This document shows, one piece after another, positions 9,498 to 17,177 of a DNA stretch of 64,000 bases. Origin of the DNA: Mesonia sediminis (GTDB lineage Bacteria; Bacteroidota; Bacteroidia; Flavobacteriales; Flavobacteriaceae); the NCBI RefSeq assembly GCF_042684705.1, contig NZ_JBHULZ010000023.1, forward strand, positions 186,001-250,000, in the 5' to 3' direction. The notes under the pieces were generated by a model. That model did not search any database and was not told the origin of the DNA. It worked only from the letters and a program-made list of their open reading frames with translations. Both the position numbers and the translations under genes were made by a program. How positions within the stretch are numbered: position 1 is the first letter of the stretch; every line of letters begins with the position of its first letter.

Positions 9498-10013
9498 ATG
9501 CCGCAGCAATTAACGCACGAGGAAACCAGTTTTGAAACCAAAAAATTTCCAATTGTTTTGGTGGCTCATCAACTCACGAGTCCGGCTAACTTAGGAAGTA
9601 TTTTTAGAGCAGCCGAAGCTTTTAATATTGAAGAGATTTTACTCTCAAAATGCGATGATTTAATGAATAGCAATCGTTTTAAACGAACCGCAAGAGCTAC
9701 TCAACAACATTTAAATTATCAGGCAGTAGACTTAAACTCTGCGCTTATTCAAAAATACCGAGACAAAGGTTTTAAGATAATAGGACTAGAAATCACTAAA
9801 GACAGTCAGTCTTTACAAGATTTTAAACTCAGTAAAAATGAAAAGTTACTTATTCTCCTTGGAGCTGAGCGTTATGGTCTTGCTGAGGAGTGGATTAGGC
9901 TTTGTGATAACTGTGTCCATATTCCTATGTTTGGCTTAAACTCTAGTATGAATGTGTCACAAGCGCTGAGTATAACATTGTATGAATTTACAAAACAAAT
10001 GAATCAACTATGA
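9498..10013 (+). CDS. TrmH/SpoU family RNA 2'-O-methyltransferase
   Basis: A 171-residue single-domain SPOUT methyltransferase. Motif 1 is SPANLGSIFRAAEAF, with the catalytic-type Arg following N-x-G; motif 2 is ILLGAERYGL; motif 3 is NSSMNVSQALSITLYE. This is the set that forms the AdoMet-binding knot of the SpoU family. The substrate may be tRNA or rRNA and cannot be decided; there is no extra N-terminal substrate-recognition domain, so it resembles minimal TrmL/TrmH-like proteins. It starts 2 nt after DUF4159, and its stop overlaps the start of the next gene by 4 nt (ATGA). Confidence 0.92.
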   Translation: MPQQLTHEETSFETKKFPIVLVAHQLTSPANLGSIFRAAEAFNIEEILLSKCDDLMNSNRFKRTARATQQHLNYQAVDLNSALIQKYRDKGFKIIGLEITKDSQSLQDFKLSKNEKLLILLGAERYGLAEEWIRLCDNCVHIPMFGLNSSMNVSQALSITLYEFTKQMNQL

Positions 10014-11098
10014 ATTCAAAAACAATCACTTACGGAATTTTAAGAGCGGTTGCTATTTTGGTGGGTATAATACTACTACTTTGGTTTTTATACCAAATTC
10101 AATCGGTAATTGCTTTTATTGCCATCGCTGCTGTTATTTCATTAATAGGCCGACCCATGGTCTTTTTTTTAAAAAAGAAGCTGAAATTTCCAAACCGCTT
10201 AGCCGTTGTAGTGGTGCTATGTGCGGTTTTAAGTATTATTATAGGAGTTGTAAGTCTTTTTATTCCTATAATCATCCAACAAAGCGAAAATATTGGTCGT
10301 ATTGATTTTAATGCCTTCAAAGCAGATCTAAACGATTTAAATCTACAAATTAAAGCCTATCTTGGAGTTGACGAAATTGATATTCTCACGGGTTTAAAAC
10401 AAACCGATTTCATTAAGAATTTTGATTTTCAATTCATTCCAAACTCCGTAAATTATATTTTTAGTGGTTTAGGTAATGGTATTATAGGGGTATTTTCTAT
10501 CATTTTTATTTCCTTTTTCTTATTAAGTGATAGTAAGTTGTTATTAAACAGCATTTTGGTGTTTTCAAACAAAGGAGAAGAATCCAGGTTTAAGTTAATG
10601 TTTGAAAAAATAAAAATATTGCTCTCAAGGTATTTTATCGGTTTAACCTTACAAATCTTAGTATTGTTTATTATTTATACGGTTTTATTGGTCACTTTTG
10701 AAGTTGATAACGCCGTTGCCATTGCCTTAATTTGTGCATTCTTAAACATTGTACCCTATTTAGGCCCTATGGTAGCTGGTATATTGATGGCACTTTTTGT
10801 TATTTCGAGTAATTTAGGAGCAGATTTTTCGGCGGTAATTTTGCCTAAACTTAGTTTTGTAATGGCAGGATATGCAATTGCTCAACTTATAGACAACTTT
10901 ATTAATCAGCCGCTTATATTCGGAAAAAGTGTGCGATCACACCCCTTAGAGATTTTTTTAATTATACTTATCGCAGGATTATTATTTGGCATTTTAGGCA
11001 TGGTCATTGCCATTCCCGTTTACACAGCAATTAAGGTAATAGCTAAAGAGACCTTAAGTGAATATAAGATTGTGAAAAAACTAACCAAAGACCTATAA
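10010..11098 (+). CDS. AI-2E family (PerM/TqsA-like) transporter
   Basis: A 362-residue membrane protein with about eight hydrophobic helices. An initial pair is followed by a soluble loop (residues ~95-145), and the C-terminal core contains NIVPYLGPMVAG and the LIDNFINQPLIFGKSV segment typical of the AI-2E transporter family. Members include autoinducer-2 exporters and sodium/proton antiporters, so the substrate is open. The start ATG overlaps the stop of the SpoU gene (ATGA). Its own stop overlaps the next start by one base, so translation is probably coupled along this operon. Confidence 0.92.
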   Translation: MNSKTITYGILRAVAILVGIILLLWFLYQIQSVIAFIAIAAVISLIGRPMVFFLKKKLKFPNRLAVVVVLCAVLSIIIGVVSLFIPIIIQQSENIGRIDFNAFKADLNDLNLQIKAYLGVDEIDILTGLKQTDFIKNFDFQFIPNSVNYIFSGLGNGIIGVFSIIFISFFLLSDSKLLLNSILVFSNKGEESRFKLMFEKIKILLSRYFIGLTLQILVLFIIYTVLLVTFEVDNAVAIALICAFLNIVPYLGPMVAGILMALFVISSNLGADFSAVILPKLSFVMAGYAIAQLIDNFINQPLIFGKSVRSHPLEIFLIILIAGLLFGILGMVIAIPVYTAIKVIAKETLSEYKIVKKLTKDL

Positions 11099-12285
11099 TG
11101 AATCCAGCTATTTTTGAGGAAGAGGTTCAACGTTTTATAAAAAAACACGAACAAGACGCTTTGCCTGAATTAATCCTTAAAGGCAGTCCTTTTAAGCAAG
11201 TAAGTATACAAGAAATAGCACAGCAAATCGCCGCACGTAAAAAAGCTAAAGTCAAATTACCTACCTGGTATGCTACCCCAGGTATATACTTTCCTCCTCA
11301 ACTAAATTTAGCCCAAACATCATCAGAGGTTACCGCTGCCTACAAAGCTCAATGCGTCAGCGGTGAAAGCTTAGCCGATTTAACAGGCGGATTTGGCGTC
11401 GACAGCTTTTATTTTAGCCAGTATTTTAAAAAGGTAACGCATTTTGAAACGCAGGAAGAGTTAGCCAAAATAGCGCAAGCCAATTTTCAGAAACTAAGGG
11501 CCCCCAATATAAGTAGCTTGACTACCGATAGTTTAACTTATTTAAACCAAACGCAAAACACTTGGGATTGTCTGTATTTAGACCCTGCTCGCCGAGACCG
11601 CGCAGGGCAAAAAGTATTTAGCCTAGCACAATGCACTCCCAATGTGCTAGAACACCTTGATTTGTTGTTCTCTAAAACCAAGTGTGTTTTACTCAAAACA
11701 TCCCCATTGTTAGATATCAAGTTAGGCTTAAAAGAACTAAAAGGAGTTCAACATATACACTGCGTGGCCGTAAACAATGAGCTTAAAGAATTGCTTTGGG
11801 TACTTAAAAAAGAACACATAGCAAAACCAACCGTACCTCAAGTACATTGTGTAAATTTCTTTTCAACCCACACCGCATTTTATAAGGCCAATCTAGACGA
11901 AGAAAGCAGTAGCAAAGCAAGACTAGGTCCCGTTTTAAAATATTTATACGAGCCAAATGTTAGTCTATTAAAAGCTGGTTTTTTTAACAACATAAGTCAA
12001 GGTTTAGAACTACAAAAGTTAGCACAACATACCCATCTTTACACGAGTCAATCTTTAATCGATTTTCCAGGAAGAGTATTTAAAGTAATTCAACGCGAGG
12101 CTTTTAATAAAAAAGCCTTTAAAAAACTAAATATCAAAAAGGCCAATATTAGTGCACGTAACTTTCCGCTCAGCGTTGCCCAAATCCGTAAAAAATATGG
12201 CATTAAAGAGGGTGGAGAAATATACATTTTTTGTATAACCAACCATGAGAATCAGAAAGTCATATTAGTAACTCAGAAGGTATAA
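11098..12285 (+). CDS. Class I SAM-dependent methyltransferase with THUMP-like domain (PG1098 type)
   Basis: A 395-residue protein with an AdoMet-binding Rossmann core: motif I SLADLTGGFGVDSFYF and motif IV YLDPARRDRAG. An N-terminal helical region precedes the core. A C-terminal basic domain follows (FKVIQREAFNKKAFKK and NISARNFPLSVAQIRKKYG), matching the ferredoxin-like and THUMP-like domains of the PG1098 family in Bacteroidota. The DPAR motif and RNA-binding-type tail suggest a nucleic-acid base methyltransferase, probably acting on RNA; the target is unknown. It is the last gene of the tsaD operon, and a 514-nt non-coding stretch follows. Confidence 0.88.
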   Translation: MNPAIFEEEVQRFIKKHEQDALPELILKGSPFKQVSIQEIAQQIAARKKAKVKLPTWYATPGIYFPPQLNLAQTSSEVTAAYKAQCVSGESLADLTGGFGVDSFYFSQYFKKVTHFETQEELAKIAQANFQKLRAPNISSLTTDSLTYLNQTQNTWDCLYLDPARRDRAGQKVFSLAQCTPNVLEHLDLLFSKTKCVLLKTSPLLDIKLGLKELKGVQHIHCVAVNNELKELLWVLKKEHIAKPTVPQVHCVNFFSTHTAFYKANLDEESSSKARLGPVLKYLYEPNVSLLKAGFFNNISQGLELQKLAQHTHLYTSQSLIDFPGRVFKVIQREAFNKKAFKKLNIKKANISARNFPLSVAQIRKKYGIKEGGEIYIFCITNHENQKVILVTQKV

Positions 12286-12294
12286 TTAGAATTG

Positions 12295-12383
12295 TTTTTG
12301 GGCGTTCCCCTGCGGGTCGGGCTTTACGTTACAATCTTTTAGGCTTGGCGCCAAAAAGTATTTTCACTGCAATCCCTAACGCG
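12295..12383 (+). repeat. GC-rich palindromic intergenic element
   Basis: Directly after the methyltransferase gene comes a block much richer in G+C than its flanks. It holds GGGCGTTCCCC, the short stem CCC-TGC-GGG, TCGGGC, a GGCGCC palindrome and CACTGCAATCCCTAACGCG. From memory, very similar blocks (GGGCGTTCCC...TCGGGC...AATCCCTAACGCG) recur between genes in many Flavobacteriia genomes. I see no second copy in this window. Function unknown. It is not a simple terminator because no T-run follows the stem. Confidence 0.5.
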
Positions 12384-12532
12384 ATTACTTTTAAATTTTA
12401 TTAACCTACTTAGTTTTTAATTAATTGACTTACCAACTGATATAAAAATTCATTAGACATATTTAAATCAAATTATATTTTAAAATCAGATAAAAAGGCG
12501 GTCCGTAACCAAGTAAAATGAAATTCTACAAA

Positions 12533-12620
12533 AGCTGCTGTGCTTGTGAAGACAAGCTGCTGTGTTCGTAATCACAAACTGCTGTGCTTGTAAAGACAAA
12601 CTGCTGTGCTTATTATCCTA
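12533..12620 (+). repeat. Four tandem copies of a 22-bp repeat
   Basis: Units lie at 12533-12554, 12555-12576, 12577-12598 and 12599-12620. All share the core RCTGCTGTG, and most continue as CTTGTRAAGACA. They are contiguous, with no spacers, and non-coding. The last unit's AAACTGCTG (12598-12606) is the exact reverse complement of CAGCAGTTT at 12625-12633, so the array ends in a 9-bp hairpin with an 18-nt loop. No function can be assigned. Confidence 0.85.
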
Positions 12621-12777
12621 ATCTCAGCAGTTTATTCTATACCTTCAAAATCTCCCTTTTTATAAAGAATGCTTAGGCATATTTTTTTTCTTCTTAACGG
12701 ATACTTTTGAGTGTTTATGAGCAGCTAAACCATTTGAGAAAGTAAACTTTTAGGTTATTTATAGCAGTTAAAAAAAG

Positions 12778-12785
12778 TATATTTG
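12778..12785 (+). promoter_or_regulatory. -7 promoter box for the VOC gene
   Basis: TATATTTG fits TAnnTTTG exactly and lies 14 nt before the ATG at 12800, giving a leader of only a few nucleotides. No clear TTG -33 element is at the expected distance. Confidence 0.5.
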
Positions 12786-12799
12786 TATAAAAGTATAAA

Positions 12800-13249
12800 A
12801 TGAACCAAAATAAAAAATCAGATTCAAGTGAACTTGAACCTAAGGTAACCGGTATAGGGGGTATTTTTTTCTTCTCAGAAAACCCAGAGAAAACCAAAGA
12901 ATGGTATGCTCAACACCTTGGGTTAAAGGTTAACCAATGGGGTTCTAGTTTTGAATTTAGGAATGCAAATAGGCCAGACGAAATCAATTATTTACAGTGG
13001 AGTCCTTTTCAAAAAGGAAGTGAATACTTTGACCCTTCAAAAAAAGAGTTTATGATCAATTACCGGGTTCAAAATATTGAGGCTTTGATAAAAAAGCTTA
13101 AAGCCGATGGCGTTCAAGTTTTAGATGAAATTGCCAGTTATGACTATGGCAAATTTGTACATATTATGGATGCCGAAGGTAATAAAATTGAATTATGGGA
13201 GCCCGTAGATCACGTGTTTACAGCAATGGGTGGCGAGACTACAAAATAA
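12800..13249 (+). CDS. VOC family (glyoxalase/bleomycin-resistance fold) protein
   Basis: A 149-residue protein with one full vicinal-oxygen-chelate module pair: GGIFFFSENPEKTKEWYAQ near residues 20-38 (first beta-alpha unit), MINYRVQNIEALIKKL (second) and the terminal IMDAEGNKIELWEP, whose Glu is usually a metal ligand. Such proteins are small metal-dependent lyases, isomerases, dioxygenases or binding proteins, and the substrate is not deducible. It has its own promoter box at 12778 and stands alone. The first ~20 residues are polar and probably disordered. Confidence 0.88.
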   Translation: MNQNKKSDSSELEPKVTGIGGIFFFSENPEKTKEWYAQHLGLKVNQWGSSFEFRNANRPDEINYLQWSPFQKGSEYFDPSKKEFMINYRVQNIEALIKKLKADGVQVLDEIASYDYGKFVHIMDAEGNKIELWEPVDHVFTAMGGETTK

Positions 13250-13374
13250 TAGATGTACCAACAACAATCTTAAATAGTACTGTCATCGCGTATCTTACTT
13301 AGCCGCTTTATTTTATTTGTGGTTTTAAATTGTGAGATTTATTACAAGATATAGGCTATTTTTATAGGTCTTTG

Positions 13375-13848
13375 ATGAAAATTTTTCCCGAAATCTACCG
13401 GCAATTCCGTTTAATAGATACAAAAGAGCGAAGTATAAACCGGTTAAACCGACGAACAGAATATTCTAAACGGTTATATTCTCAATACACCGATAAATCA
13501 TTTCGCGGTGAGGTAAGTAGCACGCATTTTAAACTTATATCTTCCAGCATAGGCAGGGGGGCATTTTGTGTTTCAACAGGTAAATTAAAAGAGAGAGAAG
13601 GATCGGTTAAGGTAAAAATACATCCGTTTTTTAAATATGCTTTATATTTCTTTTACGCTTTACCCATTGTCGGATTTTTTGTAGAGTTTATACTTGTTTC
13701 CGAGAATAATTGGCCCATATTAATTTTGGTTGCTATAGGGCAGATGCTATTCATTCGCTATCTGTTTATAGGTTTAGCCTTTCGGATATTGGCTAGAGAA
13801 AGCCTACATCGACTGCGGGATGTTCTAGATATTGAGTTTACTGTATGA
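13375..13848 (+). CDS. Hypothetical membrane protein
   Basis: I do not recognise this 157-residue protein. The frame can start at TTG-13372 or at the adjacent ATG-13375, which I prefer. The N-terminal ~80 residues are basic and soluble (RSINRLNRRTEYSKRL). Two hydrophobic helices follow, around residues 88-107 (YALYFFYALPIVGFFVEFIL) and 112-133 (WPILILVAIGQMLFIRYLFIG), and a short charged tail contains ESLHRLRDVLDIEF. The N-terminal part could resemble a regulatory domain fused to a membrane anchor, but nothing supports a specific function. It has no close neighbour on its strand. Confidence 0.6.
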   Translation: MKIFPEIYRQFRLIDTKERSINRLNRRTEYSKRLYSQYTDKSFRGEVSSTHFKLISSSIGRGAFCVSTGKLKEREGSVKVKIHPFFKYALYFFYALPIVGFFVEFILVSENNWPILILVAIGQMLFIRYLFIGLAFRILARESLHRLRDVLDIEFTV

Positions 13849-13923
13849 GCCTTCAAATTCCAACCATTTTAAATCAAATAACTTGAAATAAAAGCATTGC
13901 CCTTTAGTTTTGATCAATTTGCT

Positions 13924-15096
13924 TTAGTCGCGTCTGTATTTTTTGGTTTGCTCAAACACAGCTTCAAGAATAGCTTGATCTTCTTCCGTAAAGGTTATAT
14001 TACGCCTTTTCATAACAATCTCACAAACCTCAAAAGCTTTTTTGGTTTGGTAGGTAGTGGTACCTTGGTTGCCTCCCCAAGTAAAACTAGGAACAAAGTT
14101 TCTAGGAAAACCAGCACCAAAAATATTACTGCTTACCCCAACAACTGTTCCTGTATTAAACATGGTATTTATCGCACATTTAGAATGGTCACCCATCATT
14201 AAACCGCAAAACTGCAATCCGGTTTTTGCAAAACGCTCGGTTTCATAATCCCATAGGCGCACCTCGGCATAATTGTTCTTAAGGTTAGAGTTGTTGGTAT
14301 CTGCCCCCAAATTGCACCATTCACCCAATACCGAGTTACCTAAAAAGCCATCGTGGCCTTTATTAGAATATCCCATCATTACCGAATTGTTTACCTCCCC
14401 TCCTACTTTACAATACGGACCGATAGTGGTGGCCCCATAGATTTTACTGCCCATTTTAACGGTGGCATTCTCGCATAAAGCAAAAGGTCCCCTTATGGCA
14501 GAATTCTCCATTATTTCGGCATTCTTACCAATGTAAATAGGACCATCTTTAGTATTTAAACTAGCATTGTTCAATTGAGCTCCTTTTTCAACAAAAACCA
14601 AATCTGGATTTTCACAGTAAACACTGTGCGGTATCTTTTCTGAGGTACGGCCCTGTGTTAACAAATTAAAATCTTCGGTAATAGCTTTTGCATTCTTTTT
14701 AAATATATCCCAAGTATGAGCAATAAATAAAGGTTCTTCTTTGACATGCACAGGGTTAAGATTTTCTAGAATTACTTCTTCATCTTCTCTGGTCCAAAAA
14801 GCGATGTATTCTTCTTCGTGAACCAAAACTTCATTTGGCTTTAATTGTTTTACCTGCTCTACTAAACTGGGCGAAGGACAAAAGGCAGCATTAATCAATA
14901 TATTTTCTTCAAGCTCAACCATAGGCCATTTATCGCTTAAATATTCTTGCGTAATAGTCGTGGTTGTAGTTTGTAAATATCGCTCCCATTTTTCGCGTAT
15001 CCTTAAAATGCCAATGCGCAAATCGGCTACGGGCTTGGTAAAAGTAAAAGGTAAAAGCTGATCTCTAAAAGCGCCATCAAATAATATGTAGTTCAT
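13924..15096 (-). CDS. GlmU-like sugar nucleotidyltransferase/hexapeptide acyltransferase homologue
   Basis: A 390-residue protein. The N-terminal half is a divergent nucleotidyltransferase-like domain (MNYILFDGAFRDQLLPFTFTKPVADLRIG, with the substrate-loop-like FTFTKPVADLR). The C-terminal half is a left-handed beta-helix made of hexapeptide repeats (IYIGKNAEIMENSAIRGP, KIYGATTIGPYCKVGG and others). Flavobacteriia commonly carry this as a GlmU family protein. It probably handles a sugar-1-phosphate for cell-wall or LPS precursors, but it lacks the canonical GlmU N-terminal LAAGxGTRM loop, so its chemistry may differ. It is transcribed alone, convergent with the preceding gene and divergent from panB. 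Confidence 0.85.
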   Translation of the reverse strand: MNYILFDGAFRDQLLPFTFTKPVADLRIGILRIREKWERYLQTTTTTITQEYLSDKWPMVELEENILINAAFCPSPSLVEQVKQLKPNEVLVHEEEYIAFWTREDEEVILENLNPVHVKEEPLFIAHTWDIFKKNAKAITEDFNLLTQGRTSEKIPHSVYCENPDLVFVEKGAQLNNASLNTKDGPIYIGKNAEIMENSAIRGPFALCENATVKMGSKIYGATTIGPYCKVGGEVNNSVMMGYSNKGHDGFLGNSVLGEWCNLGADTNNSNLKNNYAEVRLWDYETERFAKTGLQFCGLMMGDHSKCAINTMFNTGTVVGVSSNIFGAGFPRNFVPSFTWGGNQGTTTYQTKKAFEVCEIVMKRRNITFTEEDQAILEAVFEQTKKYRRD

Positions 15097-15189
15097 AACC
15101 CAGGTGTTTAAAAAACGAAAATAAGAAAAAATGCTCTTTATTGATTTATTCTAGAAAATAAAAGCTCTATTTCTTTAGGGAGGCAATTA

Positions 15190-15220
15190 TTGGACATGGG
15201 AAACTAATTGCTTATTTTTA
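15190..15220 (+). promoter_or_regulatory. -33/-7 promoter of panB
   Basis: A TTG at 15190-15192 and TATTTTTA at 15213-15220 are separated by 20 nt, the spacing expected for the Bacteroidota primary sigma factor. The -7 box departs from TAnnTTTG only in its last base. Predicted transcription starts ~15 nt before the panB ATG at 15243. Confidence 0.5.
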
Positions 15221-15242
15221 CACAGAATTTTAAACCTAATTT

Positions 15243-16061
15243 ATGTCAACTGCCAAAAAACAATACAAACGAGTAACGGTAAAATCGTTGGTCGATATGA
15301 AACAACGTAAAGAAAAAATATCGATGTTAACCGCCTACGATTATACCATGGCAAAAATAGTAGATGGCGCAGGAATAGATGTTATTTTAGTTGGCGACTC
15401 TGCTTCAAATGTAATGGCTGGGCACGAAACAACGCTTCCCATAACGCTTGACCAAATGATCTACCATGCGTCATCTGTAATTCGCGGTATAGATAGGTCT
15501 CTGGTTGTGGTAGATCTTCCCTTTGGTAGCTACCAAAGCGACCCTAAAGAAGCTTTGCGATCGGCTATTCGTATTATGAAAGAAAGTGGCGGACACGCGG
15601 TAAAATTAGAAGGTGGTAAAGAAGTTAAAGACTCAATTAAACGAATTTTGAATGCTGGTATTCCGGTTATGGGACACCTGGGTCTTACGCCCCAGTCTAT
15701 CTATAAATTTGGCACCTACACGGTACGAGCCAAAGAAGAAGCAGAAGCAGAAAAACTAAAGAGCGATGCAAAAATGCTTGAAAAACTAGGTTGCTTTGCT
15801 GTCGTTTTAGAAAAAGTACCCGCTCAATTGGCAAAAGAAGTAGCCGAAAGCATTTCAATACCCGTGATTGGTATTGGCGCTGGTGCGGGAGTTGATGGTC
15901 AAGTTTTAGTAGTTCATGACATGATTGGGATGACCCACGAGTTTAATCCTAGGTTTTTAAGACGATATCTCGATTTATACTCCGAAATGACACAGGCTTT
16001 CAAGCAATACAACGATGATGTAAAATCTGGTGACTTTCCCAACGCAGAGGAACAATATTAA
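15243..16061 (+). CDS. panB: 3-methyl-2-oxobutanoate hydroxymethyltransferase
   Basis: A 272-residue protein of normal PanB length and pattern: MLTAYDYTMAKIVDGAGIDVILVGDS with the Mg-binding Asp residues, then GHETTLPITLDQM, GHAVKLEGG, MGHLGLTPQS and the C-terminal IPVIGIGAGAGVDGQVLVVHD. It transfers a one-carbon unit from 5,10-methylene-THF to 2-oxoisovalerate to give ketopantoate, the first committed step toward pantothenate and CoA. It has its own promoter and is followed 2 nt later by an SdpI-type gene and then by a pseudouridine synthase. Confidence 0.97.
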   Translation: MSTAKKQYKRVTVKSLVDMKQRKEKISMLTAYDYTMAKIVDGAGIDVILVGDSASNVMAGHETTLPITLDQMIYHASSVIRGIDRSLVVVDLPFGSYQSDPKEALRSAIRIMKESGGHAVKLEGGKEVKDSIKRILNAGIPVMGHLGLTPQSIYKFGTYTVRAKEEAEAEKLKSDAKMLEKLGCFAVVLEKVPAQLAKEVAESISIPVIGIGAGAGVDGQVLVVHDMIGMTHEFNPRFLRRYLDLYSEMTQAFKQYNDDVKSGDFPNAEEQY

Positions 16062-16063
16062 AA

Positions 16064-16414
16064 ATGAGTATATTTTTAAGTCTAGATGCGCTGCTAGGCA
16101 TAATATTCTTGGTGGTTGGCTTACTGCTTAAATATAAGCCACCTAAAAAAATAAATATGCTCTATGGTTATAGAACAACTCGATCTATGCAGAGCCAAGA
16201 AGCTTGGGATTTTGCTCAGAAAAGTGCGGCACAACGGAGCATAGAAATAGGTTTATTTTTATTGATAATTGGTATTTTAGGGCATTTTTGGCTAAGACAA
16301 CAACAGGTTTTAGCCACAGCTTTGAGCCTATTCGCTTTATTGGCAGCTATTCTTTATTTGATTATACATGTTGAAAACGCTTTGAAAAAAAAGTTTAAAA
16401 AGCAAAAGCCATGA
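16064..16414 (+). CDS. SdpI family small membrane protein
   Basis: A 116-residue membrane protein with three hydrophobic helices. Between the first two lies the SdpI/YhfL hallmark LYGYRTTRSMQSQEAWDFAQK (residues ~33-52). SdpI is known as the immunity protein for the SdpC toxin in Bacillus, but most homologues are broadly distributed proteins of unknown role. It starts 2 nt after panB and overlaps the next gene by 4 nt (ATGA), so all three genes are likely translated from one mRNA. Confidence 0.85.
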   Translation: MSIFLSLDALLGIIFLVVGLLLKYKPPKKINMLYGYRTTRSMQSQEAWDFAQKSAAQRSIEIGLFLLIIGILGHFWLRQQQVLATALSLFALLAAILYLIIHVENALKKKFKKQKP

Positions 16415-17112
16415 AAAATCATTCGACAATAGATAACCTTGAGGTTATTTATGAGGACAATCACCTTATTGTGATTAATAAAAAAGCAGGCGATTTAGTA
16501 CAAGGCGATAAAACCCAAGATATTCCGCTAAGCGAGATTGTAAAAGCCTACCTCAAAAAGAAGTATAACAAGCCTGGAAACGTTTATTTAGGTGTGGTGC
16601 ATCGTTTAGATCGGCCCACTTCTGGAGTGGTACTGTTTGCCAAAACCTCCAAAGCTTTACCACGGCTTAATAAACAATTTGCCGAAAAAGAAAATAAAAA
16701 AACTTATTGGGCTATCGTAAAACCAGGCGAACTTAATACAGCAGGCAAATTGGTGCATTATATGCTTAGAAACCCTAAACAAAATAAATCTTATGCGCAC
16801 AAAAATGAAGTACCCAATAGCAAAAAGGCAATATTAAGGTACCGGCTTTTACAGAGATTAGATCACTATAATTTATTGGAAATCGATTTGGAAACCGGTA
16901 GGCATCACCAAATAAGGAGCCAGCTTTCAGCTATGGGTTGCCCGATAAAAGGAGATTTAAAATATGGCTTCAATCGAAGTAATAAAGATGCCAGCATTCA
17001 TCTACACGCTAAAACGCTAAGTATTATGCACCCTGTCAAAAAAGAGAGAATTAGTTTTGACGCCCCACTACCCGAAGATCCACTGTGGGACGCCGTTCGG
17101 CATTTAAGTTAA
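16411..17112 (+). CDS. RluA family pseudouridine synthase
   Basis: A 233-residue catalytic domain with the RluA signature HRLDRPTSGVVLFAKT; the catalytic Asp is D67. Also present are YWAIVKP and the C-terminal LETGRHHQIRSQLSAMGCPIKGDLKYG motif. There is no S4 domain. It isomerises specific uridines to pseudouridine in rRNA or tRNA; short RluA-type enzymes without S4 are hard to assign to a site. The start ATG overlaps the SdpI stop. The link to panB is a frequent Bacteroidota arrangement in my recollection. Confidence 0.93.
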   Translation: MKNHSTIDNLEVIYEDNHLIVINKKAGDLVQGDKTQDIPLSEIVKAYLKKKYNKPGNVYLGVVHRLDRPTSGVVLFAKTSKALPRLNKQFAEKENKKTYWAIVKPGELNTAGKLVHYMLRNPKQNKSYAHKNEVPNSKKAILRYRLLQRLDHYNLLEIDLETGRHHQIRSQLSAMGCPIKGDLKYGFNRSNKDASIHLHAKTLSIMHPVKKERISFDAPLPEDPLWDAVRHLS

Positions 17113-17146
17113 ATTGCTAGAAAAATATAGCTGCTACTTTTTAATT

Positions 17147-17174
17147 TGTTATTTTAAAACAATTCAAAATAACA
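17147..17174. repeat. Inverted repeat just upstream of the aldehyde dehydrogenase gene
   Basis: TGTTATTTT (17147-17155) and its exact reverse complement AAAATAACA (17166-17174) flank a 10-nt spacer and end 3 nt before the start codon at 17178. It could be an operator or a 5'-UTR hairpin that masks the start. In such AT-rich DNA chance is also possible. Confidence 0.4.
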
Positions 17175-17177
17175 TTT

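Noticed and set aside
12533..12620. Four-copy repeat as a mini-CRISPR array
   Set aside because: Units are contiguous with no spacers and no cas genes are nearby.
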